From assembly GCF_000172975.1 (NCBI RefSeq), contig NZ_ABTR02000001.1, positions 1,092,501 to 1,156,500 of the forward strand: DNA of 64,000 nucleotides. The letters are read 5' to 3'. The stretch is from Dethiosulfovibrio peptidovorans DSM 11002 (GTDB lineage Bacteria > Synergistota > Synergistia > Synergistales > Dethiosulfovibrionaceae). The notes below the pieces were generated by a model. That model had not been told where the DNA came from. It did not search any database and saw only the letters and a program-made list of their open reading frames with translations. The stretch's first letter is position 1, and each line of letters opens with the position of its first letter. A program made the translations under genes and the position numbers. Positions 43,320-50,969 of the stretch are shown here, one piece after another.

Positions 43320-45044
43320 GTGAAGAAGTTTACGGTGTCGGCTGTGTTTGTCGTTTTCCTGTTGACCTTGCTGACCGTTTCGTCCGCTACTGGCTGTACG
43401 ACTATGCTGATTAGCAAGGGGGCGACGGAGGACGGGTCGGTCGTGGTGTCTCACTCGGACGATAACGATCTCATGGATCAGAGGATCATCTACGTTCCGG
43501 CCATGGATCACGAGGAGGGGGCGGTACGATCGATATATTGCTCCGGGGCTGCTATGGGGGAGTTCCCCGAGTATCGTTGTTTCCTATATCCTCGGATGGT
43601 CACAGATGATAGGGGTCCTGCCTATATGGGAGAAGAGCCATCTATCGCCCTCGGGACCATTCCTCAGGTTCCCCATACCTACGCCTATTTCGACGGCAAC
43701 TACGGCATAATGAACGAGCATCAGCTGATGTTCGGCGAGTGTACCGACGGGGCCAAGATCACGGCCAAGCCCGAGCCGGGTAAGAGGATCTTCTACTCAT
43801 CCGAGCTCTCTCGGGTGGCGCTGGAAAGGTGTCGTACCGCCAGAGAGGCCATAGCCCTCATGGGATCTCTCATAGAGGAATACGGCTACTACGGAACCGG
43901 CGAGACCCTTCCCGTGGCCGACACGGAAGAGGGATGGATAATGGAGATAGCCCCGTCTCCCGAGGGAACCGGCGGGCTGTGGGTTGCCAAGAGAGTGCCG
44001 GACGGAGAGATGTTCGTCGGTGCCAACGAGTTTCGCATCCGAGAGGTGGACCGGGACGATCCGGACATGATGGTGGGGAAGGAGCTCTTTCCCGTGGCAA
44101 AGAAGCATGGCTGGTGGAAGCCCTCCGACGGGCCTCTGGACTGGCTCAGGACCGTTAGCCTTGGGGAGTACAACCATCCGTACTACTCCCTGCGTCGGGT
44201 CTGGCGGGCCTTCTCCCTGGCCGCTCCCTCCCTGGGGCTGTCTCCCTGGGTAGAGGACGGATACACGAAGGCCTATCCTTTCTCGATCAAGCCGGATGAA
44301 AAACTGTCGGTCCGTGACGTCATGGCCATACATCGAGACCGTTACGAGGGCACCGAGTTCGACCTGACCAAGGGAGTGGCGGCGGGTCCTTTTGGATATC
44401 CCGACCGCTTCTACGGACCATACGACGGCAAGGGCGATGTGGGAGACCCGAAACGCAAGCTCGACGGAGCCTGGGAGCGTCCTATCTCTGTGACCTACTG
44501 CGGCTATGCCTTCGTAAACCAGGCCAGGGGGTGGCTCCCCGATCCTATAGGAGGGATAATGTGGCTAGGGCTGGACAAACCGGCAGATACGGTGTTCATG
44601 CCTTTCTTCGTAGGTGTGGAGTCTCTTCCGGATTCGGTGGCAAACTGCGACACTTCGCTGTTCAGCAGAGACAGTGCCTGGTGGGCCTTCAACTTCGTCT
44701 CCAACTGGGCGGGACTCAGATACGACGCCATCCACGGCGACATAGTCTCCCGCCGTAAGGCTCTGGAGAGCGGTTTCCTCGAAAAGCTCAAAGAGATCGA
44801 AAAAGAGGCGATGGAGATAAATCGAAAGAATCCGGAGGAATTGGCCGATTTTCTGACCTCTTTCTGCGACGAAAACGCCGGTCGGACCGTGGACGGCTGG
44901 TGGGATTTCTCCGAAGAGCTTATAGTGAAGTACGACGACGGGTTCATAAACGTGGGCCAGATGGGAACCCAGGCGGGCTATCCCATGGAGTGGCTGAAGA
45001 CCACCTCGTGGCCCGAAGGACCTACGGAGTACGGGAAGCGTTGA
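43320..45044 (+). CDS. Secreted C69-family dipeptidase
   Basis: A 574-residue protein with a signal peptide (KKFTVSAVFVVFLLTLLTVSSAT) followed directly by Cys26 in GCTTMLISKGATEDGS, which would be the N-terminal nucleophile after cleavage, as in C69/Ntn peptidases. VVVSHSDDND, NYGIMNEHQLMFGEC and EEGWIMEIAPSPEGTGGLWVAKRVPDGEMFVGANEFRI are family blocks. It likely hydrolyses peptides in the periplasm or outside, feeding the neighbouring OPT transporter. GTG start behind AAGAGGGG. Confidence 0.94.
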   Translation: MKKFTVSAVFVVFLLTLLTVSSATGCTTMLISKGATEDGSVVVSHSDDNDLMDQRIIYVPAMDHEEGAVRSIYCSGAAMGEFPEYRCFLYPRMVTDDRGPAYMGEEPSIALGTIPQVPHTYAYFDGNYGIMNEHQLMFGECTDGAKITAKPEPGKRIFYSSELSRVALERCRTAREAIALMGSLIEEYGYYGTGETLPVADTEEGWIMEIAPSPEGTGGLWVAKRVPDGEMFVGANEFRIREVDRDDPDMMVGKELFPVAKKHGWWKPSDGPLDWLRTVSLGEYNHPYYSLRRVWRAFSLAAPSLGLSPWVEDGYTKAYPFSIKPDEKLSVRDVMAIHRDRYEGTEFDLTKGVAAGPFGYPDRFYGPYDGKGDVGDPKRKLDGAWERPISVTYCGYAFVNQARGWLPDPIGGIMWLGLDKPADTVFMPFFVGVESLPDSVANCDTSLFSRDSAWWAFNFVSNWAGLRYDAIHGDIVSRRKALESGFLEKLKEIEKEAMEINRKNPEELADFLTSFCDENAGRTVDGWWDFSEELIVKYDDGFINVGQMGTQAGYPMEWLKTTSWPEGPTEYGKR

Positions 45045-45071
45045 TCTGACGATAGGGAAAGGGTGGTTCGG

Positions 45072-46010
45072 ATGGAGAGAGTGGATATGCCCATAACCGG
45101 CATATGTTCTTTCGGCAAATATCCCATCTGCGGGGATGCGGATGGGATCGAGGCGGATATGGCGGTGCTTGGCGTGCCTTACGATCTGGGCGTTGGCTTT
45201 CTCAGCGGTACCAGGCTGGGCCCGAGAAGGATAAGGGAGGCCTCGACCCAGTACGCCAGGGGTTCCAGAGGGTTCTACGATCCCGAGCTGGACGAGGTCT
45301 TTCTGGGCGATCCCTGGAAGATAGTGGACTGCGGCGACGCCGATATGGTCCAGGGCGATATGGAGGGCTCTCTCGCCAACGTGGAGGACTCGGTCAGGAG
45401 GATCCTCCGCAGGAAGGCCACCCCTGTGGTGCTCGGAGGCGACCATTCCATATCGATACCGGTCGGTCGCGCCCTTAGCGAGCTGGGCGGCACGGTAGGG
45501 GTGATACAGCTGGACGCCCACTTGGATTGGTCCATGGCTCCCGGAGGTCAGAGATTCGGCAACGGCAGCCCTATGAGGCGTATGTCCGAGATGGACCACA
45601 TAGGCCCCATGACTCAGATAGGACTGAGAGGTGTCGGAAGCAGCCGGAAAGAGGATTTCGACGACGCCAGAGAGTACGGCAGCAGGCTGGTGACCGCGTC
45701 GGAGGTCCGAAGGATCGGCCCCGAGGCGGTGGTGGATGCCATCCCCGAGGCAGACCGCTACTACGTTACGGTGGATATCGACGTTTTCGACATCTCCCTG
45801 GTAACAGGCACCGGTTCCCCCATGCCGGCGGGGCTATACTATCAAGAGGTGGCAGCCATTCTGAGGGGCATAGCCAGGAGATTCGACGTGGCCTGTCTCG
45901 ATCTGGTTGAGGTGGCACCTCAGTACGACCCGTCCGGTGCCACCTGCCGCATCGCCGCTATGACCCTGTTGGAATTCATGGGGCACATATTGAAGAGACG
46001 GGAAGGGTAA
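45072..46010 (+). CDS. Agmatinase/arginase-family ureohydrolase
   Basis: A 312-residue ureohydrolase. The binuclear manganese ligands are present: His in VVLGGDHSISIP, the Asp/His cluster in VIQLDAHLDW, and Asp residues in YVTVDIDVFDISL. The C-terminal LDLVEVAPQYDPSGATCRIAAMTL is the family Glu block. Agmatinase (polyamine route) or a guanidino-acid hydrolase is likely; subfamily substrate cannot be fixed. The ATG at 45072 is preferred to a GTG at 45063 because of spacing from AGGGTGG. Confidence 0.9.
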   Translation: MERVDMPITGICSFGKYPICGDADGIEADMAVLGVPYDLGVGFLSGTRLGPRRIREASTQYARGSRGFYDPELDEVFLGDPWKIVDCGDADMVQGDMEGSLANVEDSVRRILRRKATPVVLGGDHSISIPVGRALSELGGTVGVIQLDAHLDWSMAPGGQRFGNGSPMRRMSEMDHIGPMTQIGLRGVGSSRKEDFDDAREYGSRLVTASEVRRIGPEAVVDAIPEADRYYVTVDIDVFDISLVTGTGSPMPAGLYYQEVAAILRGIARRFDVACLDLVEVAPQYDPSGATCRIAAMTLLEFMGHILKRREG

Positions 46011-46035
46011 ATTTAGTTTATCTACGGAGGTATTC

Positions 46036-46746
46036 ATGAATATAAAAATAGGATCCGACGTTTTCGAGAGGTTTAAGGGGTACCGCAGAGCGGTGGTCCT
46101 GGTGAAGGGAGCGGACAACAGGGGAGAGGACGATAGCCTGACGGCGAAGCTCAGATCCGCCGAGGCGGACGTAAGGGAGAGGTCCGATCTGGCCGACTAC
46201 AAGGAGATCCCCCGTATAGCCTCGTGGCGCGAGGTCTTCCGATCCATGGGCATCAACCCGAACAAGTATCCCCCCTCGGTTGCCAACCTGATAAAGAGGA
46301 CCGGCAAGGGAACCGATCTTCCCTTCGTGAACAAGCTGGTGTGCATCTTCAACGTCATAAGCCTGAGGTATATGGTTCCCTGCGGAGGTGACGACCTCTC
46401 GGTGGTTACCGGAGATCTTCGGCTGGACGTGGCGTCCGGAACGGAGGATTACGTTCCCCTGGGCAAGCCTGACGTTCTGGAGCATCCGGACGAAGGGGAG
46501 ATAATCTACTTCGACGACGGCAACCGAGACGTCTTCTGCCGCGCCTGGTGCTGGAAGAACGGGGACAGAAGCAAGATAACCGAGACGACTACCGACGTGG
46601 CCATAAACGTGGAGGGGATGCCTCCCGTCTCTTTGGAGGATCTGAAAGCGATAGGGGACGAGTTGGCCGAGATGGTCCGGGAACACTGCGGAGGCGACGT
46701 CTCGGTCCACATACTGGACGACGAGGACGACAGCCTTGAGATATAG
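46036..46746 (+). CDS. B3/B4 (PheRS beta-like) tRNA-binding domain protein
   Basis: A 236-residue stand-alone B3/B4 domain, as found in the beta subunit of phenylalanyl-tRNA synthetase and in free-standing proteins proposed to edit mischarged tRNA. Supporting segments are IASWREVFRSMGINPNKYPPSVANLIKR, LPFVNKLVCIFNVISLRYMVPCGGDDL, YFDDGNRDVFCRAWCWKNGDRSKIT and TDVAINVEGM. The start has GGAGG at 46025-46029. Its stop overlaps the start of the next gene. Confidence 0.85.
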   Translation: MNIKIGSDVFERFKGYRRAVVLVKGADNRGEDDSLTAKLRSAEADVRERSDLADYKEIPRIASWREVFRSMGINPNKYPPSVANLIKRTGKGTDLPFVNKLVCIFNVISLRYMVPCGGDDLSVVTGDLRLDVASGTEDYVPLGKPDVLEHPDEGEIIYFDDGNRDVFCRAWCWKNGDRSKITETTTDVAINVEGMPPVSLEDLKAIGDELAEMVREHCGGDVSVHILDDEDDSLEI

Positions 46747-47287
46747 TTTACCGGCGGTTCTCACGGCGGTCTGTCTGCTTATGGGAACTCCTCTGTTTGC
46801 CGAGACCGTGGCGGAGTATCGCTCCAGAGAGTATCCCGATATGGACGAAATGGCTTCGGTGGTTTTGGACTCTTTGGGGACGATCTCCACATGGGAGAAA
46901 CTTTTCGTAGACCGTCTCTCTACCTTGACTCGGGAAAGTCAGAAAGAGTACGCTACCAAATTGGCACTGGATGGTAGGATTACCCAGGACGATCTGGCTC
47001 GACTTCCGGTCGGTATAACCCTGCCCGAAGATCCGGCGGAGATACTGGCTCTTCTTACCGAGCACGCCAGGGCGGATTACTGGCCCGGGTTTTACAGACG
47101 GCACAGACTGACGGTCCACATGAAGCTCCATCATTGGATGGATACGGCTGAGCGGAGATACGACGATCCGGAGTTCTGCAAAAAACTGATAGATATATTC
47201 TTCAAGATGGTGGACGGCGAGTACGATGGCCCCATGGAACTGGAATATCATCCGACCAGCAGAGACCTTCATAAAGCGGCGGATTGA
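46736..47287 (+). CDS. Secreted hypothetical protein
   Basis: A 183-residue protein with a signal peptide (MRYSLPAVLTAVCLLMGTPLFA, probable cleavage after about residue 22). The mature part is helical and charged, with no motif I recognise; HMKLHHWMDTAERRYDDPEFCKKLIDIFFKMVDGEYDG is its most conserved-looking stretch. The TTG start lies inside the 3' end of the B3/B4 gene and needs coupled translation. It is followed by a terminator. Confidence 0.65.
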   Translation: MRYSLPAVLTAVCLLMGTPLFAETVAEYRSREYPDMDEMASVVLDSLGTISTWEKLFVDRLSTLTRESQKEYATKLALDGRITQDDLARLPVGITLPEDPAEILALLTEHARADYWPGFYRRHRLTVHMKLHHWMDTAERRYDDPEFCKKLIDIFFKMVDGEYDGPMELEYHPTSRDLHKAAD

Positions 47288-47311
47288 TCTGAGAATTTAG
47301 GTGAAATGTAG

Positions 47312-47347
47312 AAAAGGGAGTGTCCTGAGTTTTCAGGGGCTCCTTTT
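47312..47347 (+). terminator. Terminator after the secreted hypothetical gene
   Basis: A two-part stem (AAAAGG with CCTTTT, and CCTGA with TCAGG) followed by T-rich sequence. The inner bulge is unequal, so it is moderate in strength. Confidence 0.65.
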
Positions 47348-47426
47348 TTATTTTTTTGCGATATTGATCCTTGATTTTAAGGTTCTTGGTGGTATGGTGT
47401 TTTAGGGTGGCTCAGAGGTGAAGTCT

Positions 47427-47543
47427 ATGGCTTTTATCGACGACGAGCTGTTTTCTTACTGGGGAAAATTCGAGGGGGATCGATGGCATCCCTTGATCTA
47501 TCACTGTTTAGACGTGGCGGTGGTGGCTCTCCGCTGGCTAAAC
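47427..47543 (+). pseudogene. Type I-E cas3 5'-end fragment
   Basis: The first 39 residues read LFSYWGKFEGDRWHPLIYHCLDVAVVALRWL, the N-terminus of type I-E Cas3 with the first HD-domain His. An AGAGGTG site precedes the ATG at 47427. The gene is then cut off and runs directly into cas1 sequence in another frame. Helicase and most of the HD domain are absent, as are the Cascade genes cse1, cse2, cas7, cas5 and cas6e that should follow. Confidence 0.85.
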
Positions 47544-47806
47544 AATACGGCGTTAGATGGGACGGCCGTCGATACGATCATCGAAACGCCTCGGAGGCTG
47601 ATTCGTCGAATGTCTTTAAGTTCGAGACGGTCGTTCCTGTGGCCTTTCGGATAGCCGGTCAGAGCCCGGAGGATCCGGAAGGAGAGGTCCGTAGAGCCTG
47701 TCGCGACGTATTCCGTCAGACGAAGATCCTTAGGCGAGAGCCTGTGGATTATTGTGGTCTTTTGCTAAGCCGTTATACCCCTCAAGATGTGTCGAAAAAT
47801 ACCTTA
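47534..47806 (+). pseudogene. Type I-E cas1-cas2 fused fragments
   Basis: In one frame: LAKQYGVRWDGRRYD (compare E. coli Cas1 LAKQYGVTWNGRRYD), then after a deletion KFETVVPVAFRIAG and EVRRACRDVFRQTKIL (E. coli KFDTVVPKAFEIA and EVRLACRDIFRSSKTL). After a second deletion comes RREPVDYCGLLLSRYTPQDV, corresponding to the Cas2e C-terminus (E. coli RRTPVDLDGLRLVSFLP). The order cas1-cas2-array is preserved, but Cas1's catalytic region and most of Cas2 are lost. Confidence 0.88.
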
Positions 47807-47835
47807 TAAGGGGTTTTTCGCAGAAGAAAAAGAGG

Positions 47836-47923
47836 GTTCCCCACACACGTGGGGATGAACCGTCCAGATTCAACGGCGGATTTCGATCGATTATGAGTTC
47901 CCCACGCACGTGGGGATGAACCG
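47836..47923 (+). CRISPR. Vestigial type I-E CRISPR array (2 repeats, 1 spacer)
   Basis: Repeats at 47836-47862 and 47897-47923 begin GTTCCCCAC and end GTGGGGATGAACCG, differing at one internal base (ACACACG/ACGCACG). The period is 61 bp, as in type I-E arrays. One spacer of about 33 nt lies between. The repeat family is unrelated to the I-C array at 26 kb and belongs with the broken cas3/cas1/cas2 fragments just upstream. Confidence 0.92.
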
Positions 47924-47944
47924 TAAAGGGGTCTCGTTATAAAT

Positions 47945-47977
47945 GGAGCCCGACAGACGTGTGATCTGTCGGGCTCC
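47945..47977. terminator. Hairpin, possible terminator of the HicAB relic
   Basis: 13-bp perfect arms, GGAGCCCGACAGA (47945-47957) and TCTGTCGGGCTCC (47965-47977), with a 7-nt loop. There is only a weak T-rich tail on either side. Confidence 0.5.
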
Positions 47978-47985
47978 TGTGTCGA

Positions 47986-48172
47986 CTATGGGCGTGGACG
48001 TGGCGCGGAGTCGATTTTCAGCGTCTCCTTTATCGCGTTCTGAAGGAGGCTGGAATAGTTGATTTTCGCCTCGTCCGCCTTGGCTTTGAGCCACATAGGA
48101 ATGGTGGTGGCCTCCTTTCACATCGACCAGTCTCCATCCGTCTTTTGCTGTATCTATATTGTACACGTGCAT
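47986..48172 (-). pseudogene. HicAB toxin-antitoxin relic (middle deleted)
   Basis: From the ATG at 48172 the minus strand reads DTAKDGWRLVDVKGGHHHSYV, matching the HicA core (KDGW.LVR.KGSHH with its catalytic His). In a different frame the same DNA continues MWLKAKADEAKINYSSLLQNAIKETL, the ribbon-helix-helix C-terminus typical of HicB antitoxins. The HicA C-terminus and HicB N-terminus are missing. The relic lies beside the type I-E relic. Confidence 0.7.
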
Positions 48173-48399
48173 TTATACGTGTTAAACATGGGGCAGGTAG
48201 TAAATAACAAAACGGAGGAGGTCTCCACACACGTGAAGACTACGGTGTCAGGTCAGGGAGGAAAGATGTACTCACTTCTGGCAAGGACTACGTTTTTTTA
48301 ATCGATCCAGATTAGAGGTTTTTTCCTGTTTTTTGGCTATATCCCTCGACCCTTTGTGAGATGTACTCTCAATGTATACGTATATAAGGAGGTCATCTC

Positions 48400-49359
48400 A
48401 TGCACGTATTCGGTCCCGTGCCGTCTAGAAGGTTGGGGCGCAGCCTGGGGGTCAACCACATCCCCCCGAAGGTATGCAGCTATGCCTGCCGCTACTGTCA
48501 GTTGGGAAGCACCTTGAATATGTCCGTCGAGCGTCGGAACTTTTTCGATCCCTCGGCCATAGCGGCGGAGGTGGAGGCCAAGCTGGAGGATCTTAAAAAA
48601 TCTGGAGATCCGGTAGACTACCTGGCCTTCGTCCCCGACGGCGAACCTACCCTGGATCTGGGAATAGGAACGCTGGCCGAGAAGATAAAGGCCTTCGGGA
48701 TTCCCATAGCGGTGATATCCAACGCGTCTCTGATAGGAGATCCTGAGGTCCAAGAGGCGCTTCTGTTGTTCGACTGGGTCTCTCTCAAGGTGGACGGAGC
48801 CACCGAAGAAGTCTGGAAATTCGTCGACAGGCCCCATAAAAAACTCTCCTTCGACTCCATCCTGAAAGGGGTCGGGGATTTTGCCTCCTCCTACGAAGGC
48901 CATCTGGAGACCGAGACCATGCTTATAGCCGGAGGGAACGACGGCGACGAACAGCTCGAGGCCCTGGCGTCCTTTTTGGAGCCGGTTTCCCCTGCGGTGT
49001 GCCGACTTTCGTCTCCGACCCGTCCTCCCGCATGTCCAGACGTAGCCTGCGTCGACGAGGAAAGGCTGGCCGTAGCGACCGCCACCTTCCAGTCACACGG
49101 TTTGAATCCCATGATACTCAACGCCTACGAGGGCGACGATTTCACCAGAACTGGGGACGTCCGTGACGCCCTGCTGTCCATACTGTCGGTTCACCCGATG
49201 AAAGAGGCGGCTGTGGCCCGTTTCCTAGAGCAGGAGGGCGACGATCCTGATCTGGTGGAGCAGATGGTGGTGGACGGAGACGTGGTCAAGACCGACTGGA
49301 GAGGCGACGTCTTCTACGCCAGAAACCTCCGCAACGCCAAGGACAGGGAGAAATACTGA
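48400..49359 (+). CDS. Radical SAM protein (COG0731-like)
   Basis: A 319-residue radical SAM enzyme. The cluster motif CSYACRYCQLG (CxxxCxxC) is at about residues 26-33, preceded by FGPVPSRRLGRSLGVNHIPPK, typical of the COG0731 group. FVPDGEPTLDLGIG and the radical SAM barrel follow to about residue 210. The C-terminal 80 residues look like a small winged-helix domain (DALLSILSVHPMKEAAVARFLEQEG). The reaction is unknown. It starts behind AAGGAGG and shares one base with the next gene (TGATG). Confidence 0.88.
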   Translation: MHVFGPVPSRRLGRSLGVNHIPPKVCSYACRYCQLGSTLNMSVERRNFFDPSAIAAEVEAKLEDLKKSGDPVDYLAFVPDGEPTLDLGIGTLAEKIKAFGIPIAVISNASLIGDPEVQEALLLFDWVSLKVDGATEEVWKFVDRPHKKLSFDSILKGVGDFASSYEGHLETETMLIAGGNDGDEQLEALASFLEPVSPAVCRLSSPTRPPACPDVACVDEERLAVATATFQSHGLNPMILNAYEGDDFTRTGDVRDALLSILSVHPMKEAAVARFLEQEGDDPDLVEQMVVDGDVVKTDWRGDVFYARNLRNAKDREKY

Positions 49360-50390
49360 TGTCCAAGTTCTCCCGCTCCACCATGGAGAGGTCGGTCTAC
49401 GGGCCTCTCTCACGACAGATCGGCGATCCCTCCGTTTTGTTGGGAAGCCTTTTCGGAGAGGATGTGGCTTTGGTGGACACCGGAAGCGGTCTTGTGGCCT
49501 CCCACGTGGATCCCATAGTCGGAGCCTCCGAGGGTCTCGGTCGTCTGGCGGTTCACGTCGCCTGCAACGACATCGCCGCCGGAGGCATCCGTCCCAGATG
49601 GGCCCAGCTGCTGGTGCTGGTTCCGGACAAGGGCGACGAGGATATACTTAAAGACATAATGGAGGACGCGGTGAAGGCGGCCCAGGAAATCTCCGTCACC
49701 ATAGTGGGAGGCCATAGCGGTTACACCTCGGCCCTCTCCCGTCCTCTGGCGGCCGTGACCGCCTTCGGTTCCGCCGAGCCGGGACAGATGGTGTCCACCG
49801 GAGGCGCCTCCGAGGGAGATATTGTATGCGTCACCCGCGGGGTAGGGCTTGAAGGCACAGCCATACTGGCCTGGGATTACCCAGAGGAGTGTCGCTCGAA
49901 AGAGCTTCCCGAGGGGGACATCGCCGAGGCCCGATCTCTGGCCGATAAGCTTTCCGTCGTGGAGGAGGCCCTCAAACTGGCCTCTTTGGGGGCCACGGCC
50001 ATGCACGATCCCACCAGAGGGGGCGTTCTCGAGGCTATGTGCGAGATGGCCCAGGGAGCCGGTATGTCCTTTAGGATCGACGGCGACGCTTTACCGATAT
50101 CGGAGACGGTCGACCGTTTCTCCAGGGCCTTCGACTTCGATCCCATGAGGATGATCTCCTCTGGGGCATTGGTGGTTACCCTGCCAGGCGAAGCGGTGGA
50201 ACGGGCCGGTGCGGAGCTGGGATCCATCGCACCTCTTTATCCTGTGGGAGTGGTGGAGAGAGGTACGGGGGTGACGATAACGTCATCTTCGGGAGATCTG
50301 TTTTACGAAGGTCCCGAGCCCGACTTCGACGAACTGGCCAGGCTTCAGGCCTATCTCTCCTGTGAGAAACGGCAAAAGCTGGTACACTGA
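49359..50390 (+). CDS. AIR synthase-related protein (HypE/PurM superfamily)
   Basis: A 343-residue protein with the two-domain PurM/HypE ATP-binding fold: GEDVALVDTGSGLVASHVDPIVGA, AVHVACNDIAAGGIRPRWAQLLVLVP, TIVGGHSGYTSAL and MHDPTRGGVLEAMCEMA. It lacks the C-terminal cysteine expected of HypE, so it is not hydrogenase maturation HypE itself. Members activate an oxygen or amide with ATP. It is translationally coupled to the radical SAM gene, suggesting one pathway, which I cannot name. Confidence 0.85.
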   Translation: MSKFSRSTMERSVYGPLSRQIGDPSVLLGSLFGEDVALVDTGSGLVASHVDPIVGASEGLGRLAVHVACNDIAAGGIRPRWAQLLVLVPDKGDEDILKDIMEDAVKAAQEISVTIVGGHSGYTSALSRPLAAVTAFGSAEPGQMVSTGGASEGDIVCVTRGVGLEGTAILAWDYPEECRSKELPEGDIAEARSLADKLSVVEEALKLASLGATAMHDPTRGGVLEAMCEMAQGAGMSFRIDGDALPISETVDRFSRAFDFDPMRMISSGALVVTLPGEAVERAGAELGSIAPLYPVGVVERGTGVTITSSSGDLFYEGPEPDFDELARLQAYLSCEKRQKLVH

Positions 50391-50470
50391 GAAGGTACCC
50401 CGAAAGGACGGGGATAGGAACGGCGGTCCTCGTGCCGCTGCGGCCTTTGAAGGGGGAGATTCGTCAGATC

Positions 50471-50896
50471 ATGGATTACGATTACCGAGAGAAGAAGTCC
50501 GTTTTGATCTTGAACGCCAAGCTGAAGGTGGGGGTGGCCCTCACGGTTGCCGCTCATCTGGGCACTTCCATGGGGTTCCACGGAGAGGAACACATGGGAA
50601 GGGAATGGCTTTCCGATAAATCGGGAGTGAGGCATCGCGGTTTACCCCGCTATCCTCTGATGGTGTTCAAGGCCAAGGTTGCCCAGTTGAGGGAAGCTTT
50701 GAACAAGGCCCGGGAGACTCCGGAGCTTCTCGTCATAGACTGCCCCTCCATTTTGCTGGATACGGCTGGAGATGACGAGCTGGCTACGGCCCTGGAGGAG
50801 ATGAACGAACAGGACATCGACTACATGGGAATATTGATCCACGGTTCCAGAGACGTGGTCGACAGCATAACCGGCAAACTTAGACCTTGGTGGTAG
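50471..50896 (+). CDS. DUF2000-family protein
   Basis: A 141-residue protein resembling DUF2000, a family with a Pth2-like fold. Segments are KSVLILNAKLKVGVALTVAAHLG, YPLMVFKAKVAQLREALNKA and DIDYMGILIHGSRDVVDSITGKLRPWW. The ATG at 50471 is chosen because the similarity begins there; a GTG at 50432 is in frame. It is the last gene of the radical SAM / AIR-synthase group. The function is unknown. Confidence 0.75.
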   Translation: MDYDYREKKSVLILNAKLKVGVALTVAAHLGTSMGFHGEEHMGREWLSDKSGVRHRGLPRYPLMVFKAKVAQLREALNKARETPELLVIDCPSILLDTAGDDELATALEEMNEQDIDYMGILIHGSRDVVDSITGKLRPWW

Positions 50897-50915
50897 CTTC
50901 GTGAGGCGGTTAATA

Positions 50916-50949
50916 AAGAGGCCGGATTCCTCTGGGAATCCGGCCTCTT
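50916..50949. terminator. Strong bidirectional terminator
   Basis: A perfect 15-bp stem, AAGAGGCCGGATTCC (50916-50930) with GGAATCCGGCCTCTT (50935-50949), with TTTTT shortly after. It lies between the convergent DUF2000 and chemotaxis genes. Confidence 0.85.
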
Positions 50950-50969
50950 CGCCTTTTTAGCCGCTTTAA

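Noticed and set aside
48189-48302. Short plus-strand frame (MGQVVNNKTEEV...) between the HicAB relic and the radical SAM gene.
   Set aside because: No recognisable domain and no clear ribosome site; it may be part of a decayed gene, but there is not enough evidence to list it.
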